Assembly: GCF_029937755.1 (NCBI RefSeq)
Contig: NZ_JAPYPG010000002.1
Coordinates: 1 to 64,000 of the forward strand
Length of the DNA: 64,000 bases
Origin: Henriciella sp.
GTDB lineage: Bacteria > Pseudomonadota > Alphaproteobacteria > Caulobacterales > Hyphomonadaceae
Reading direction: 5' to 3'
The translations under genes and the position numbers were made by a program. This document shows, piece after piece, positions 35,267 to 45,946 of this stretch (position 1 is its first letter; each line of letters starts with the position of its first letter). The notes under the pieces are model-generated. The model saw nothing but the letters and a program-made list of their open reading frames with translations, was not told where the DNA came from and searched no databases.

Positions 35267-35733
35267 TCTTCGATGTTTCCCTCTTCAAGGGCCGACGTTT
35301 CTATGAAGCGGGCAAAGTCGCTCGGATCCTTGAAATCCTTGTAGACGCTCGCATAACGGACATAGCCGACAGGGTCGACCGTCTTGAGCGACTCCATAAC
35401 GAGATCTCCGATTTCGGCAGACGTCACCTCAGTCTCTCCGCTGCTTTCCAGCTTGCGGACAACACCTGAGACCAGGCGCTCAACATTCTCGTCCCCCACA
35501 GCACGCTTTCTCAGCGCTATCGTGATCGACTTGGCAACCTTGTCCCGATCAAAGAGCGCGCGCTTGCCATCTCTCTTGACGACAACGATTTCGCGAAGCT
35601 GCACGCGCTCGAATGTCGTGAAGCGACCACCACAGACCTCACAGGCCCGTCGGCGGCGTACGGCCGTATTGTCTTCGGCTGGACGTGAGTCCTTAACGGC
35701 GGTGTTGTCTGCAGTGCAAAACGGACACTTCAC
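35263..35733 (-). CDS. nrdR: Transcriptional repressor NrdR
   Basis: A 156-residue NrdR, the ATP/dATP-sensing repressor of ribonucleotide reductase genes. The zinc ribbon KCPFC...[14 protein letters not shown] (four Cys) leads into the ATP-cone [20 protein letters not shown]. It begins with GTG at 35733, one base after the glyA stop, because that gives the conserved K-C-P-F-C start; glyA-nrdR-rib order is typical of alphaproteobacteria. Confidence 0.96.
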   Translation of the reverse strand: MKCPFCTADNTAVKDSRPAEDNTAVRRRRACEVCGGRFTTFERVQLREIVVVKRDGKRALFDRDKVAKSITIALRKRAVGDENVERLVSGVVRKLESSGETEVTSAEIGDLVMESLKTVDPVGYVRYASVYKDFKDPSDFARFIETSALEEGNIEE

Positions 35734-35734
35734 C

Positions 35735-37042
<1,308 letters not shown>

Positions 37043-37101
37043 ATGCAATTTCCTCGTAGCAGCTCTGACGCCGGTTTAAGTGGCTTGAGCAAACACGGCA
37101 A

Positions 37102-37115
37102 GGTGACGCGTCACC
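37102..37115. promoter_or_regulatory. Perfect 14-bp palindrome between glyA and mucR
   Basis: GGTGACGCGTCACC lies in the 210-bp divergent promoter space, 60 bp from the glyA start and 138 bp from mucR. It looks like a dimeric regulator's operator; the regulator is unknown. Confidence 0.45.
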
Positions 37116-37252
37116 ATGTCCCGTGATTCAATGACACAAGCCATCTTTTCTAAGACTCCGAATACTGTAGTAAGGAAACGGGACGACGCTATGAATATCT
37201 GTATAAGCTGGGTTTTCGGACAAAAATCGCTGAGTATTGGGGGCTAGATTCT

Positions 37253-37666
37253 ATGGCAGGGGATGAGAACAAACTGTTGCTGGAGCTTACGACTGAAGTT
37301 GTATCGGCGTACGTCGCGAAGAACCCCATGCAACAGCAGCAGCTTCCAGAGATTATCCGGGAGGTGCACACAATCCTCCAGAGCCTGTCTGGTGACACTC
37401 AGCCATCAGTTTCAACGGGCAAGCCGGCAGTGCCCCCAGCCAAGTCAGTTACGCCCGATTTTCTCATCTGCCTGGAAGACGGTCGAAAGTTGAAAATGCT
37501 GAAGCGCTATTTGCGCAATCGCTACGGGCTCTCTCCGGACGAATACCGGGATAAATGGGGACTTGCACCGGATTACCCGATGGTCGCCCCGAACTATGCC
37601 GCGAAGCGATCCGAATTCGCCAAGAAAATAGGCCTCGGTCGCAAGCCTGGTGCAAAAGTCGGCTAG
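37253..37666 (+). CDS. mucR: MucR/Ros-family transcriptional regulator with altered zinc ligands
   Basis: A 137-residue MucR/Ros protein. The N-terminal half ([27 protein letters not shown]) is the oligomerisation part; the C-terminal DNA-binding half reads [20 protein letters not shown], then [20 protein letters not shown]. Relatives bind zinc through Cys, Cys or Asp, and two His (KRH...H). Here Cys and Asp remain, but both histidines are replaced by Tyr and Arg. Some rhizobial family members are known to fold without zinc, so function is likely kept. Its stop shares a CTAG with the convergent hemA stop. Confidence 0.93.
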   Translation: MAGDENKLLLELTTEVVSAYVAKNPMQQQQLPEIIREVHTILQSLSGDTQPSVSTGKPAVPPAKSVTPDFLICLEDGRKLKMLKRYLRNRYGLSPDEYRDKWGLAPDYPMVAPNYAAKRSEFAKKIGLGRKPGAKVG

Positions 37667-38883
37667 GCAGCCTGTTCTTCGAGGCCGAGCTGCTTCCAGA
37701 CCGCCAGAATAGCCGACACAAGCTCATCCATCATCACTTCGTCATGTACCGGCCCGGGGGTAAAACGCAGGCGTTCCGTGCCCCGCGGCACTGTCGGATA
37801 GTTGATCGGCTGAACATAGATTCCAAAGTCGAACAGCAGCGTGTCGGAGAGCGCCTTGCACTTTTCAGGATCACCGACCAGAAGCGGCACAATGTGCGTG
37901 ACACTATCCATGACGGGCAACCCTGCCTGACGGAACTTCTCCTTGAGCAAGGCGGCTTTCGCCTGATGGTCAGCCCGAAGTTGGCGGCCTTCGTCACTAC
38001 GGAGCTTCCGGATGCTGCGCAGTGCGCCAGCGGCCATGACGGGGCATGTAGACGTCGTGAAGATGAAGCCCGATGCCATCGAACGGATTGCGTCAATGAT
38101 CGTCTCATGCGCAGCGATGTAGCCGCCCATGACACCATAGGCCTTGCCGAGCGTACCTTCGATGATATCGACGCGGTCCATCAGACCGTCGCGTTGAGCA
38201 ACGCCCGCCCCCTCTTCTCCATACATGCCAACGGCATGGACTTCGTCGAGATAAGTTAGCGCATCGAATTCATCGGCGAGGTCGCAATATGCTTCTATGG
38301 GACCGATATCGCCGTCCATCGAGTAGACACTTTCGAACGCGATGAGCTTGGGACGATCCGGATCGTCATTCTCTATCAATGCGCGCAGATGCTCTACGTC
38401 ATTATGACGGAAGATGCGCCGGTCTGCACCGGAGCGGCGAATGCCTTCGATCATCGATGCGTGGTTCAACTCATCGGAATAAATGATCAGGCCCGGAAGA
38501 ATCTTTCCCAGCGTCGAAAGTGTAGCCTCATTGGCGACATAGCCGGATGTGAACAGCAGGGCGCCCGACTTGCCATGAAGCTCGGCGAGTTCGTTCTCAA
38601 GATCGACGTGGAAGCGCGTCGTGCCCGAAATATTACGAGTACCGCCAGAGCCGGCGCCGAAGCTATCGATCGCATCATGCATGGCCTGAAGGACATCGGC
38701 ATCCTGGCCCATGCCGAGATAGTCATTCGAGCACCAAACGGTAATCTCGCGCTCGCCATCTTCAAACCGCGCAGTCGCTTTCGGGAAACGGCCCCGGTGA
38801 CGGTGGAGGTCAACAAAGACGCGGTACCGGCCCTCCTCATGAATTGTGGAGAGGGCGTCCTCGAATGCCTTGATATGCTTCAT
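37663..38883 (-). CDS. hemA: 5-aminolevulinate synthase
   Basis: A 406-residue PLP enzyme condensing glycine with succinyl-CoA in the C4 (Shemin) route to heme, the alphaproteobacterial route. [77 protein letters not shown] and the PLP-Lys motif [15 protein letters not shown] are all visible. Length is standard. Convergent with mucR (4-bp overlap of stops). Confidence 0.97.
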   Translation of the reverse strand: MKHIKAFEDALSTIHEEGRYRVFVDLHRHRGRFPKATARFEDGEREITVWCSNDYLGMGQDADVLQAMHDAIDSFGAGSGGTRNISGTTRFHVDLENELAELHGKSGALLFTSGYVANEATLSTLGKILPGLIIYSDELNHASMIEGIRRSGADRRIFRHNDVEHLRALIENDDPDRPKLIAFESVYSMDGDIGPIEAYCDLADEFDALTYLDEVHAVGMYGEEGAGVAQRDGLMDRVDIIEGTLGKAYGVMGGYIAAHETIIDAIRSMASGFIFTTSTCPVMAAGALRSIRKLRSDEGRQLRADHQAKAALLKEKFRQAGLPVMDSVTHIVPLLVGDPEKCKALSDTLLFDFGIYVQPINYPTVPRGTERLRFTPGPVHDEVMMDELVSAILAVWKQLGLEEQAA

Positions 38884-38995
38884 ATCACTCGGTTCCCTTG
38901 CAAGGGGCTTCGTTGTTGCGGGCTATATGGCAAACGGACGAAGTCGTATCCATAGGTGTTTGTGCGTAGGCCGCAAATGTCGCAGTCAGACTGCA

Positions 38996-39772
38996 TTACA
39001 CATCGTAGCCGGGAAGCTCGCGATCAAGTTTGCGCTTCAGCCCTGGCCAGATCAGTTTTTCTGTCAGCGTTTCCATTCCGGTGCCTCCCTGACCGGCGAC
39101 CTTTTCCTGAATGTCACGTCCGCATTCAAGAACATTCTCGCGGCCTCCGGAAAGCGCCATGACCTGCATCTTGCAGGCACGTTCCAGGAAGAACATTTTG
39201 GTGAACGCCATGGAGGCGGTCGTCCCGCAGGTCAGCGTTCCGTGGTTACGTAGAAGCATCGTTGACTTTTCCGGTCCCAGATCGGCCACAAGCCTTTCCC
39301 GTTCGTCGAGGTCCAAGGCAATGCCTTCATAGTCGTGATAGGCAAGATCTTCCCGGACAATCATGGCCGTCTGCGAGACCGGCAGCAGGCCTTCTTTCTG
39401 TGCTGAGACAGCGACGCCCTGGTCAGTGTGCAAGTGCATCACGACGTTTGCGTCTTCCCGATTCGCGTGGATAGCGGAGTGAATCGTAAAACCGGCCGGA
39501 TTGATGAAATACGGTGTGTCCATCACGATCTGGCCTTCGAGATCGACTTTCACCAGCGACGAGGCGGTGATCTCGTCGAAGAACATCCCATAAGGATTGA
39601 TCAGGAAGTGATGTTCCGGACCAGGCACGCGGTGGGAGATATGTGTGAAGATCATGTCGTCCCAGCCATGCAGGGCTACGAGACGATAAAGCATCGCGCA
39701 GTCGACCCGGGCTTTCCACTCCTCTGCCGAAACGGCGTCCTTCACAGTGATCGTCTTCATATCGTCCGGCAT
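38996..39772 (-). CDS. Class II aldolase/adducin-family protein
   Basis: A 258-residue protein of the class II aldolase/adducin family. Zinc-binding histidines are visible in NVVMHLHTDQG and LRNHGTLTCGTTAS; FTHISHRVPGPEHHFLINPY is the usual N-terminal block. ATG 39772 has AGGAGG 5 bp upstream; a longer in-frame start is not supported. Substrate is not predictable: members include sugar-phosphate aldolases and proteins of unknown role. It faces away from nadK across a 103-bp gap. Confidence 0.88.
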   Translation of the reverse strand: MPDDMKTITVKDAVSAEEWKARVDCAMLYRLVALHGWDDMIFTHISHRVPGPEHHFLINPYGMFFDEITASSLVKVDLEGQIVMDTPYFINPAGFTIHSAIHANREDANVVMHLHTDQGVAVSAQKEGLLPVSQTAMIVREDLAYHDYEGIALDLDERERLVADLGPEKSTMLLRNHGTLTCGTTASMAFTKMFFLERACKMQVMALSGGRENVLECGRDIQEKVAGQGGTGMETLTEKLIWPGLKRKLDRELPGYDV

Positions 39773-39875
39773 GCGGTCCTCCTGAAATTTGTCTTTTGCC
39801 AGCATACAGGAAAACCGGTACCTGACGCCAGTGTCACGTAACTCATAGCTTGACGCTGAAGATACCGGGGCTGAC

Positions 39876-40649
39876 ATGGGCGCCATGAAAATTCAGATCT
39901 CGTTCAGGGCCTCACGCAGGCCCGAGGCTCAGGAAGCGCTGCAGCGGCTCACGAAACGCTATGGCCAGTGTCCTGAAGAAGACGCCGAAGTTATCGTGGC
40001 TTTAGGCGGCGACGGCTCAATGCTGGAAGCCATGCGTCGCCGTTTTGATGACCGTAAGCCTGTCTACGGAATGAACCGGGGCACCGTCGGATTCCTCATG
40101 AACGATTTCGATGAGGAGGATCTTTACGAGCGTATCAACAAGGCGTCAAAGGCAACACTCCTGCCCCTGCGCATGATCGCAACCGATGTTCATGGGGAGC
40201 GCTATGAACGCCTGGCCATCAACGAGGTCTCGCTGTTTCGTGAGACCGCCCAAAGCGCAAAGCTCCGGATACAGGTGGACGGTCGCGAACGAATGAGCGA
40301 GCTCACCTGTGACGGCATCATGGTGGCCACACCAGCCGGCTCAACAGCGTACAATCTCTCGGCCCACGGCCCGATCATGCCGATCGGGGCCAATCTTCTG
40401 GCATTGACGCCAGTTAGCGCATTCCGGCCTCGACGCTGGAGAGGCGCCCTGCTGCGTCATGATGCAAAAGTCGAATTTGAGATTGTTGAGCCTAACCGCC
40501 GCCCCGTTGCAGCCGCAGCCGATAATCAGGAAGTCCGTGACATTGCACATGTCAGCGTCCTTGAGGATCGCTCCAAGCCGCTTACGATGCTCTTCGATCC
40601 GGGCCACGCGCTCGATGAGCGCATTCTCCGGGAACAGTTCGCCTTCTGA
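39876..40649 (+). CDS. nadK: NAD kinase
   Basis: A 257-residue NAD kinase of the short alphaproteobacterial type. [16 protein letters not shown] carries the GGDG motif; [15 protein letters not shown] and [20 protein letters not shown] form the NAD/ATP site. An ATG nine bases downstream (39885) is an alternative start. Its stop abuts the secF stop of the opposite strand (TGATCA). Confidence 0.95.
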   Translation: MGAMKIQISFRASRRPEAQEALQRLTKRYGQCPEEDAEVIVALGGDGSMLEAMRRRFDDRKPVYGMNRGTVGFLMNDFDEEDLYERINKASKATLLPLRMIATDVHGERYERLAINEVSLFRETAQSAKLRIQVDGRERMSELTCDGIMVATPAGSTAYNLSAHGPIMPIGANLLALTPVSAFRPRRWRGALLRHDAKVEFEIVEPNRRPVAAAADNQEVRDIAHVSVLEDRSKPLTMLFDPGHALDERILREQFAF

Positions 40650-41615
40650 TCAGACGCCCTGGAACCCCTCGACTTCGCGTCGTTGCTTCTCGCCCTGGTC
40701 CAGACCCAGCATCAGCACCACAGCGGACGCTACGAAGACCGAGGAGTAGGTGCCGATGATGACACCAAAAATAAGCGCAAAACTCATCCCGCTGAGTACC
40801 GTGCCGCCGAAGAGGTAAATACTGAACAGTGCCAGCAATGTCGTGCCGGACGTCAGAAGGGTCCGAGAAAGTGTCTGGTTGATTGCAAGGTCGATAACCT
40901 TCGCCGGCTCCATTTTCTTGTATTTGCGCGCTTCCTCACGCACGCGGTCAAAGACGATCACAGTGTCATTCATGGAATAACCGACAATCGTCAGAAGCGC
41001 GGCAATGGTAGAAAGATTGAATTCGAACTGGGTCAGCGCAAACATGCCCATGGTGATAAGCACATCGTGAAATAGCGCGGCAACAGCACCCACAGCGTAC
41101 TTCCACTGAAACCGTACCGAAATATACAGCATCATCAGCGCGAGCGCGACGCCCAGGGCAATAAGACCACTGCGCAAGAGTTCGCTGGAAACTTTAGGGC
41201 CAACCGCGGCACTGCTTCGAATGTTGACGCCGGGAAACGCCTCTTCAAGCGCGGAGCGAACCTCATTATTGGCCGTTTGCTGAGCTGACTCCTGATCGCC
41301 ATCTTCGGGGTCCTGCGTCGCAAACCGGATGACAATAACCTCAATGGCATCAACCCCGGTACCACGCGCGGCGTTGACCTGTACTTCGCCCAGGCCAAGA
41401 TCACCCACGACCTGACGGACGTCCTGCTCATTCACACCCTCAGGCTGCTCGATCTCGATGACGGAGCCGCCCGCAAAGTCGATCCCGAAATTCAGGCCCT
41501 TCGTGAAAATCAGTGTGAAAGAGGCCGCAATCAGGATCAGGGAGAACAGGAACGCCGGAAAGCGTAACGCCATGAAGCTGAGATTCGTGCGCTGAGGCCA
41601 ATATTGCAGAAGCAT
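40650..41615 (-). CDS. secF: Protein translocase subunit SecF
   Basis: A 321-residue SecF with six predicted membrane helices. GLNFGIDFAGGSVIEIEQPE is the conserved first periplasmic motif; GYSMNDTVIVFDRVREEAR and SGTTLLALFSIYLFGG belong to the RND-like core. SecDF uses the proton gradient to help export. It follows secD by 10 bp. Confidence 0.97.
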   Translation of the reverse strand: MLLQYWPQRTNLSFMALRFPAFLFSLILIAASFTLIFTKGLNFGIDFAGGSVIEIEQPEGVNEQDVRQVVGDLGLGEVQVNAARGTGVDAIEVIVIRFATQDPEDGDQESAQQTANNEVRSALEEAFPGVNIRSSAAVGPKVSSELLRSGLIALGVALALMMLYISVRFQWKYAVGAVAALFHDVLITMGMFALTQFEFNLSTIAALLTIVGYSMNDTVIVFDRVREEARKYKKMEPAKVIDLAINQTLSRTLLTSGTTLLALFSIYLFGGTVLSGMSFALIFGVIIGTYSSVFVASAVVLMLGLDQGEKQRREVEGFQGV

Positions 41616-41625
41616 GTTTCTCTCC

Positions 41626-43302
41626 TCAGATCGCTAGCCGGCGCGGCTTCATGGTCTTCAGCCACATGGCCGTGAACCAACGCGTCACAACGAAGGCGGT
41701 AAACACCGACGTGACGATGCCGATTGCGAGGGTAACAGCAAAGCCCTTCACCGGGCCCGATCCCAGCATGTAAAGGATTGCCGCAGCAATGAAGGTTGTA
41801 ATGTTCGCGTCCAGGATCGTCGCAAGGGCGCGCTCATAGCCTGCAATGACAGCCGTGGCCGGAGACCGGCCGGACCGTTGCTCTTCCCGAATACGCTCGA
41901 AAACGATCACGTTGGCATCGACGGCCATACCGATCGTCAGCACGATCCCGGCGATACCAGGCAGTGTTAGCGTAGCACCGAGACCGGACAGAGCGCCAAG
42001 GATAAGGACGATATTCGCAAACAGCGAGCCCACGGCAAATCCGCCAACGAGTCCGTAAGCCAGAATCATGAAGACGGCCACGAGAACAAGCCCAATGATA
42101 CTCGCCCGTGTACCCGCTTTGATGGAGTCAGCCCCGAGGCCCGGGCCCACCGTCCGCTCTTCAATGAAGTTCAGTTTTGCAGGCAGCTCACCGGCCTCGA
42201 TGATTGCGGCCAGGTCTTGGGCTTCCTGCATAGTGAACTGGCCAGTGATCTGAACATTTCCACCCCAGATGGGTTCGTTGATGCGCGGCGCCGACATGAC
42301 CCGTCCATCGAGGACGATCGCAAAGACCTCGCCGCGATTATTGGCTGTCGTGCGGCCAAACCGCTCAGCGCCGCCACCCGAAAGGCGGAAATCGACGGCG
42401 GGCGAATTGTCATCGGGGTCTCGCCCCTGATTGGCGGTTGCAATATCACTGCCTGTGACGACGGGCGTGCGATTAACCAGTAGAGGCATGCCATTGTCGT
42501 CTTCCAGCAGCTCCCAGCCCGGCCGCGGGCGGGCAGCCTGAGCAGCGCGGATCGCAGACGGATCCGAATTGGCCATATTGAAAGTCATGCGACCAGCTTG
42601 GCTCAGGATATCCTTGATGCGTCGTGGATCTGCCTCGCCGGGCGCTTCGATAACGATACGGGTCTCGCCCTGAGGCGTAATCCCGATTTCACTGACCCCA
42701 TCGGGATCGAGTCGCCGGCGGATGATTTCGATCATCTTTTCCTGAGCGTCGGACGCCAGCGCATTCATCGCATCGTCGGAAACCCGAACCTCAATCTGCC
42801 GCTCACCATTGCGCTCAATGGTCAACACTTTCTGTCCGCCCACGGCCCCAATTGTTGGGTTGATCCGCCGCAGGCGCCTGATCGCATCGTCCATGTCTTC
42901 CGCATTATTGAGCGTGATCGGAAGGCGGGTGCCCTGCTGTTCTGGCTGAGGCCGCTTGATGATCGGTTGCTGATTGAGCACCTGCACAATATCGGCCTGA
43001 ATCGTCTCGAGCCGGTTGGCTGCAACCTCTTCAGGATCAATTTCGGTGAGCAGATAGACACCGCCTTGCAGGTCCAGGCCCAGATTTACCTTGCTGGTGG
43101 GAAGAAAGCTGGGCCACCAGGAACTCTCGGCCTCCGCCATCTGCTGCTCATACTGGGCAACTGACTGAGCATCGTTGGCACCGGTATCGACCGGTTCAAT
43201 TCCGAGAAAACCGTCACTGAACGCATTCGGCAGTGCAAGCAGGCCTCCCCAAAGAAGAACGATGGCAATGAGAGCGACTTTCCAGCCCGGAAAATTCAGC
43301 AT
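41626..43302 (-). CDS. secD: Protein translocase subunit SecD
   Basis: A 558-residue SecD. One N-terminal helix is followed by LGLDLQGGVYLLTEIDPEEV, a large periplasmic region (SecD P1 head) and five more helices with TVGPGLGADSIKAGTRASII, TLPGIAGIVLTIGMAVDANV and IVFERIREEQRSGRSP. yajC precedes it by 21 bp and secF follows, the normal yajC-secD-secF order. Confidence 0.97.
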   Translation of the reverse strand: MLNFPGWKVALIAIVLLWGGLLALPNAFSDGFLGIEPVDTGANDAQSVAQYEQQMAEAESSWWPSFLPTSKVNLGLDLQGGVYLLTEIDPEEVAANRLETIQADIVQVLNQQPIIKRPQPEQQGTRLPITLNNAEDMDDAIRRLRRINPTIGAVGGQKVLTIERNGERQIEVRVSDDAMNALASDAQEKMIEIIRRRLDPDGVSEIGITPQGETRIVIEAPGEADPRRIKDILSQAGRMTFNMANSDPSAIRAAQAARPRPGWELLEDDNGMPLLVNRTPVVTGSDIATANQGRDPDDNSPAVDFRLSGGGAERFGRTTANNRGEVFAIVLDGRVMSAPRINEPIWGGNVQITGQFTMQEAQDLAAIIEAGELPAKLNFIEERTVGPGLGADSIKAGTRASIIGLVLVAVFMILAYGLVGGFAVGSLFANIVLILGALSGLGATLTLPGIAGIVLTIGMAVDANVIVFERIREEQRSGRSPATAVIAGYERALATILDANITTFIAAAILYMLGSGPVKGFAVTLAIGIVTSVFTAFVVTRWFTAMWLKTMKPRRLAI

Positions 43303-43323
43303 GGTGGCAGTCCCCGGTCAGGT

Positions 43324-43704
43324 TCAGGACGATTTGGAATCGTTGGCTGGTGCCGGCTCATTCTTTCCGCGCACATCAGCAATCATGGACCTGACGACCC
43401 GCACCCGGAGCCCTTCAGCCAGATCAACACTGATTTCCTGATCCGTGACTTTCGCGACCTTGCCGATGAGCCCTCCAGAGGTAATGACCGTATCGCCCCG
43501 CACGACCGCCTCGATCATCGCTTTATGCTTTTTCTGGCGCTGATTGGCGGGCCGGATAAGCAGGAAGTAGAAGATCAGGATCAGGGGAACAAAAAAGATG
43601 AGCTGCGCCATCAGGCCGCCACCGGCGCCGCCCTGTTCTTGCGCAAACGCAATAGGTGCAGAGCCGAAAAATGCGGACGCTGCAGCTGCAAATCTGAACT
43701 TCAT
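43324..43704 (-). CDS. yajC: Preprotein translocase subunit YajC
   Basis: A 126-residue membrane protein associated with SecDF. A signal-like N-terminus (KFRFAAAASAFFGSAPIAFA) precedes the YajC helix (IFFVPLILIFYFLLIRPANQ) and the cytoplasmic part VRGDTVITSGGLIGKVAKVT. ATG 43704 follows GGAGAG. The N-terminal signal-like stretch is longer than in E. coli YajC, as often in alphaproteobacteria. Confidence 0.94.
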   Translation of the reverse strand: MKFRFAAAASAFFGSAPIAFAQEQGGAGGGLMAQLIFFVPLILIFYFLLIRPANQRQKKHKAMIEAVVRGDTVITSGGLIGKVAKVTDQEISVDLAEGLRVRVVRSMIADVRGKNEPAPANDSKSS

Positions 43705-43824
43705 AAGTTTCTCTCCCCGGAACTTGAGGTCCGTGCCTATATCTGTGGAGGGCATACATTGCAAACAAGTGCGATCAATGAGCGATTGCAGCGGGCCATG
43801 CAATACTAGCCCACTCCATTAGTT

Positions 43825-43838
43825 AGTAAGCGCTCACT
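43825..43838. promoter_or_regulatory. Near-palindrome upstream of the TetR gene, likely operator
   Basis: AGTAAGCGCTCACT is a palindrome apart from one mismatched pair, 48 bp before the TetR start. Size and position fit autoregulation by a TetR-type dimer. Confidence 0.5.
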
Positions 43839-43885
43839 TGCAATATGCGAATTAGCGATATATATTCCGACTGAGGAGACTTGCC

Positions 43886-44479
43886 ATGCCCGCAAATTCA
43901 CCAGAGCGCAAAGAACGATCACGCAACGCCAAGCCACGCATTGAGCGGGCGGCCCTGCAGCTATTCGTGGATGAAGGTGTGGACGCGGCCACTACCCGCC
44001 AGATCGCCAATCAGGCAGGCGTCTCTGAGGGGGCGCTCTATCGCCACTATAAGGGAAAAGACGAGCTGGCTCTTGCCCTTTTCATGGAGACACATAACCG
44101 CCTTGGGGAAATGCTGAGTGAAGCGCTTTCCCAGCCAGGGACAGTGGAAGAGCGAATTCACAGAGCTGTCCTGGCTTACTGTACCCTCGCGGATAAAGAC
44201 TGGCTCCTCTTCTCGTTTCATCTTGTGTCACTCAATCGCTTCCTGCCGCATGATACGCGCCGCGAGAATGATCCCGTCACCCGTTTCGAGCGAATCCTTG
44301 AAGCCATGATAGCGGCAGGCGAGATACCTGAAGCAGATCCAGCCCTTCTGACGGCCATGACTTTGGGAATCGTGATGCAGGCTGCCCAGAACAAGATCTA
44401 TAACAGGCTGCCCGGTCCGTTTTCAGCTCATGCTCCTGCATTCACCCGGGCCATCCTGGCCGTTCTGTATCAGAAATAG
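43886..44479 (+). CDS. TetR-family transcriptional regulator
   Basis: A 197-residue TetR regulator. The HTH is RIERAALQLFVDEGVDAATT followed by RQIANQAGVSEGALYRHYKG (residues about 17-57); the C-terminal helical ligand domain is variable. It lies 11 bp before an acyltransferase gene and probably regulates both. A ligand of lipid type is a guess from that neighbour only. Confidence 0.93.
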   Translation: MPANSPERKERSRNAKPRIERAALQLFVDEGVDAATTRQIANQAGVSEGALYRHYKGKDELALALFMETHNRLGEMLSEALSQPGTVEERIHRAVLAYCTLADKDWLLFSFHLVSLNRFLPHDTRRENDPVTRFERILEAMIAAGEIPEADPALLTAMTLGIVMQAAQNKIYNRLPGPFSAHAPAFTRAILAVLYQK

Positions 44480-44490
44480 GTGGTCATCTC

Positions 44491-45264
44491 ATGCTGCGAG
44501 GTCTTCTGTTTACCGGGATCTACTATGCTCTCTCGGTCATCTATGTCCTGGTGGCGCTTGTCACGCTTGCCTTGCCCGGCCGGTCGGCCACCTCAGCGGT
44601 GATCCGGTCCTATACGCGGGCGATCCGTCTGGCTTTGCGCTGGGTGGCCGGGATCCGTCTTGAAGTTCGTGGCCGCGATTGTCTTCCCGATGGGCCGTTC
44701 ATCGTCGCCGCGAAACATCAGAGCTGGGGCGATGGCTTCATGATCTACCCGGAAATTGACAATCTGGCCTTTGTGACGGGCGATCATCTTGAACGCTTCC
44801 CCTTTGTCGGTGGCATCCTGCGAAAGCTCGGAGCTATCGTTATCGACACGTGTGGCGGTGGAGACCGCAAAGCCAAATCCCTTGCCGAGGGCATGGAGCT
44901 GGCCGCCAGGGAAGGCCGGCGAGTCCTCATTTACCCGGAAGGCCACCTTGCGCCTCCCGGATATCACTATCGCTATAAGCCCGGCGTTTGGCATATGCAG
45001 AAGGCGATGCAGGTCCCTGTCATTCCTGTTGCCACGAATTTGGGGTGCTTCTGGAAGCAGGAAGCGTTGCAAAAAACACCAGGCACAGCGGTGATAGAAT
45101 TTCTTCCGCCAATTGAGCCAGGACGTACGAAAGAGGACTTCCTACAAATGCTGACCGCGGCAGTTGAAGAGCAGTCCACGAAACTCCTGGTCGAAGCTTC
45201 TGGTTCATCCGTCGAGACGACCACCCTACTGCCTGATCCCATGAAAGCAGCTGCGCGAAGCTAA
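44491..45264 (+). CDS. 1-acyl-sn-glycerol-3-phosphate acyltransferase-like protein
   Basis: A 257-residue PlsC-family acyltransferase. An N-terminal membrane helix (YYALSVIYVLVALVTLALPG) precedes the catalytic block AAKHQSWGDGFMIYPE, containing the H-x4-D motif, and the second motif YPEGHLAPPGYHYRYKPG. Family members acylate lysophosphatidic acid or related lipids. Co-transcribed with the TetR regulator, so it may be a regulated paralogue and not the main PlsC. Confidence 0.9.
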   Translation: MLRGLLFTGIYYALSVIYVLVALVTLALPGRSATSAVIRSYTRAIRLALRWVAGIRLEVRGRDCLPDGPFIVAAKHQSWGDGFMIYPEIDNLAFVTGDHLERFPFVGGILRKLGAIVIDTCGGGDRKAKSLAEGMELAAREGRRVLIYPEGHLAPPGYHYRYKPGVWHMQKAMQVPVIPVATNLGCFWKQEALQKTPGTAVIEFLPPIEPGRTKEDFLQMLTAAVEEQSTKLLVEASGSSVETTTLLPDPMKAAARS

Positions 45265-45305
45265 GTTAGCAGGCGCGCGGGATTCTCAAAGCATGAACAG
45301 CGATA

Positions 45306-45348
45306 AATAATTACCTTTACTCAATATGTAATTATTGTTATTCAATAT
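45306..45348. promoter_or_regulatory. AT-rich inverted and direct repeats upstream of an exported protein gene
   Basis: AATAATTAC (45306-45314) and GTAATTATT (45328-45336) are a perfect inverted pair, interleaved with TTACTCAATAT and TTATTCAATAT as direct repeats. The stretch is strikingly AT-rich for this genome and ends 25 bp before the start codon, so it likely combines promoter and operator. Confidence 0.5.
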
Positions 45349-45373
45349 CCTTCATAATCGGAGGATACACCTT

Positions 45374-45883
45374 ATGTCACGTCTCATAGCTGTAACTGCA
45401 GCGATCGCTGCTTTCGCCCTGCCCGCAACTGCCATCGCGGCAGATACTAATGAATGGCAATCAGCGAAAACTCTTGAAAACGACGACGTTGTTCTCATCG
45501 CTTCCGGCACTGAGCAGGAGCATGGTGTTTTCTTTAACTGTGCTGACGGGAACCTTACCGCTGGTCTCACAACAGTCCCGGGGGATATTCTTGAGATGAT
45601 GGCGCAGGAAACATCACGCTCCAAGAGCCACGACATCGCCATGACGATCGGCGACAGCGAGCCCTTTAAAGCTGGCTGGACATATTTCCCGAGCCTCAAG
45701 GTCGCTATCGCTCATAAAGAGCTTACGGCCAAAAAACTCTATAATGCAGCCATAAAAGGTGAAACCGTCACCTGGAAAATGCCTGCGCGGCCCGAAATCT
45801 CTGTGACAATGCCGGAGGCAAACGAGGCATTCAAGGCGTTTGCGAATGATTGCCCGGTCACGAATCCGAACAAACAAAGCTGA
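45374..45883 (+). CDS. Exported protein of unknown function
   Basis: A 169-residue protein with a clear Sec signal peptide (IAVTAAIAAFALPATAIAAD, cleavage likely after AIA-A). The mature part is about 145 residues with two Cys (FFNCADGN and ANDCPV) that could form a disulfide, and no recognisable family. ATG 45374 has GGAGGA 8 bp upstream; an earlier in-frame codon lies in the AT-rich repeat. Placed alone between the acyltransferase and the convergent suf operon. Confidence 0.75.
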   Translation: MSRLIAVTAAIAAFALPATAIAADTNEWQSAKTLENDDVVLIASGTEQEHGVFFNCADGNLTAGLTTVPGDILEMMAQETSRSKSHDIAMTIGDSEPFKAGWTYFPSLKVAIAHKELTAKKLYNAAIKGETVTWKMPARPEISVTMPEANEAFKAFANDCPVTNPNKQS

Positions 45884-45908
45884 ACTTTGTGAAATACTGT
45901 CTTGTGAT

Positions 45909-45932
45909 CGGCCCGGCATCACGGTCGGGCCG
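45909..45932. terminator. GC-rich hairpin between the exported protein gene and sufA
   Basis: CGGCCCG and CGGGCCG form a 7-bp stem around a 10-nt loop in the 63-bp space between convergent genes. No T-tract follows on either strand, so it is only a weak terminator candidate. Confidence 0.4.
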
Positions 45933-45946
45933 GCGCCCTAAGAAGA

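Noticed and set aside
42598-43164. 188-codon + strand frame
   Set aside because: Lies wholly antisense to secD, a certain gene.
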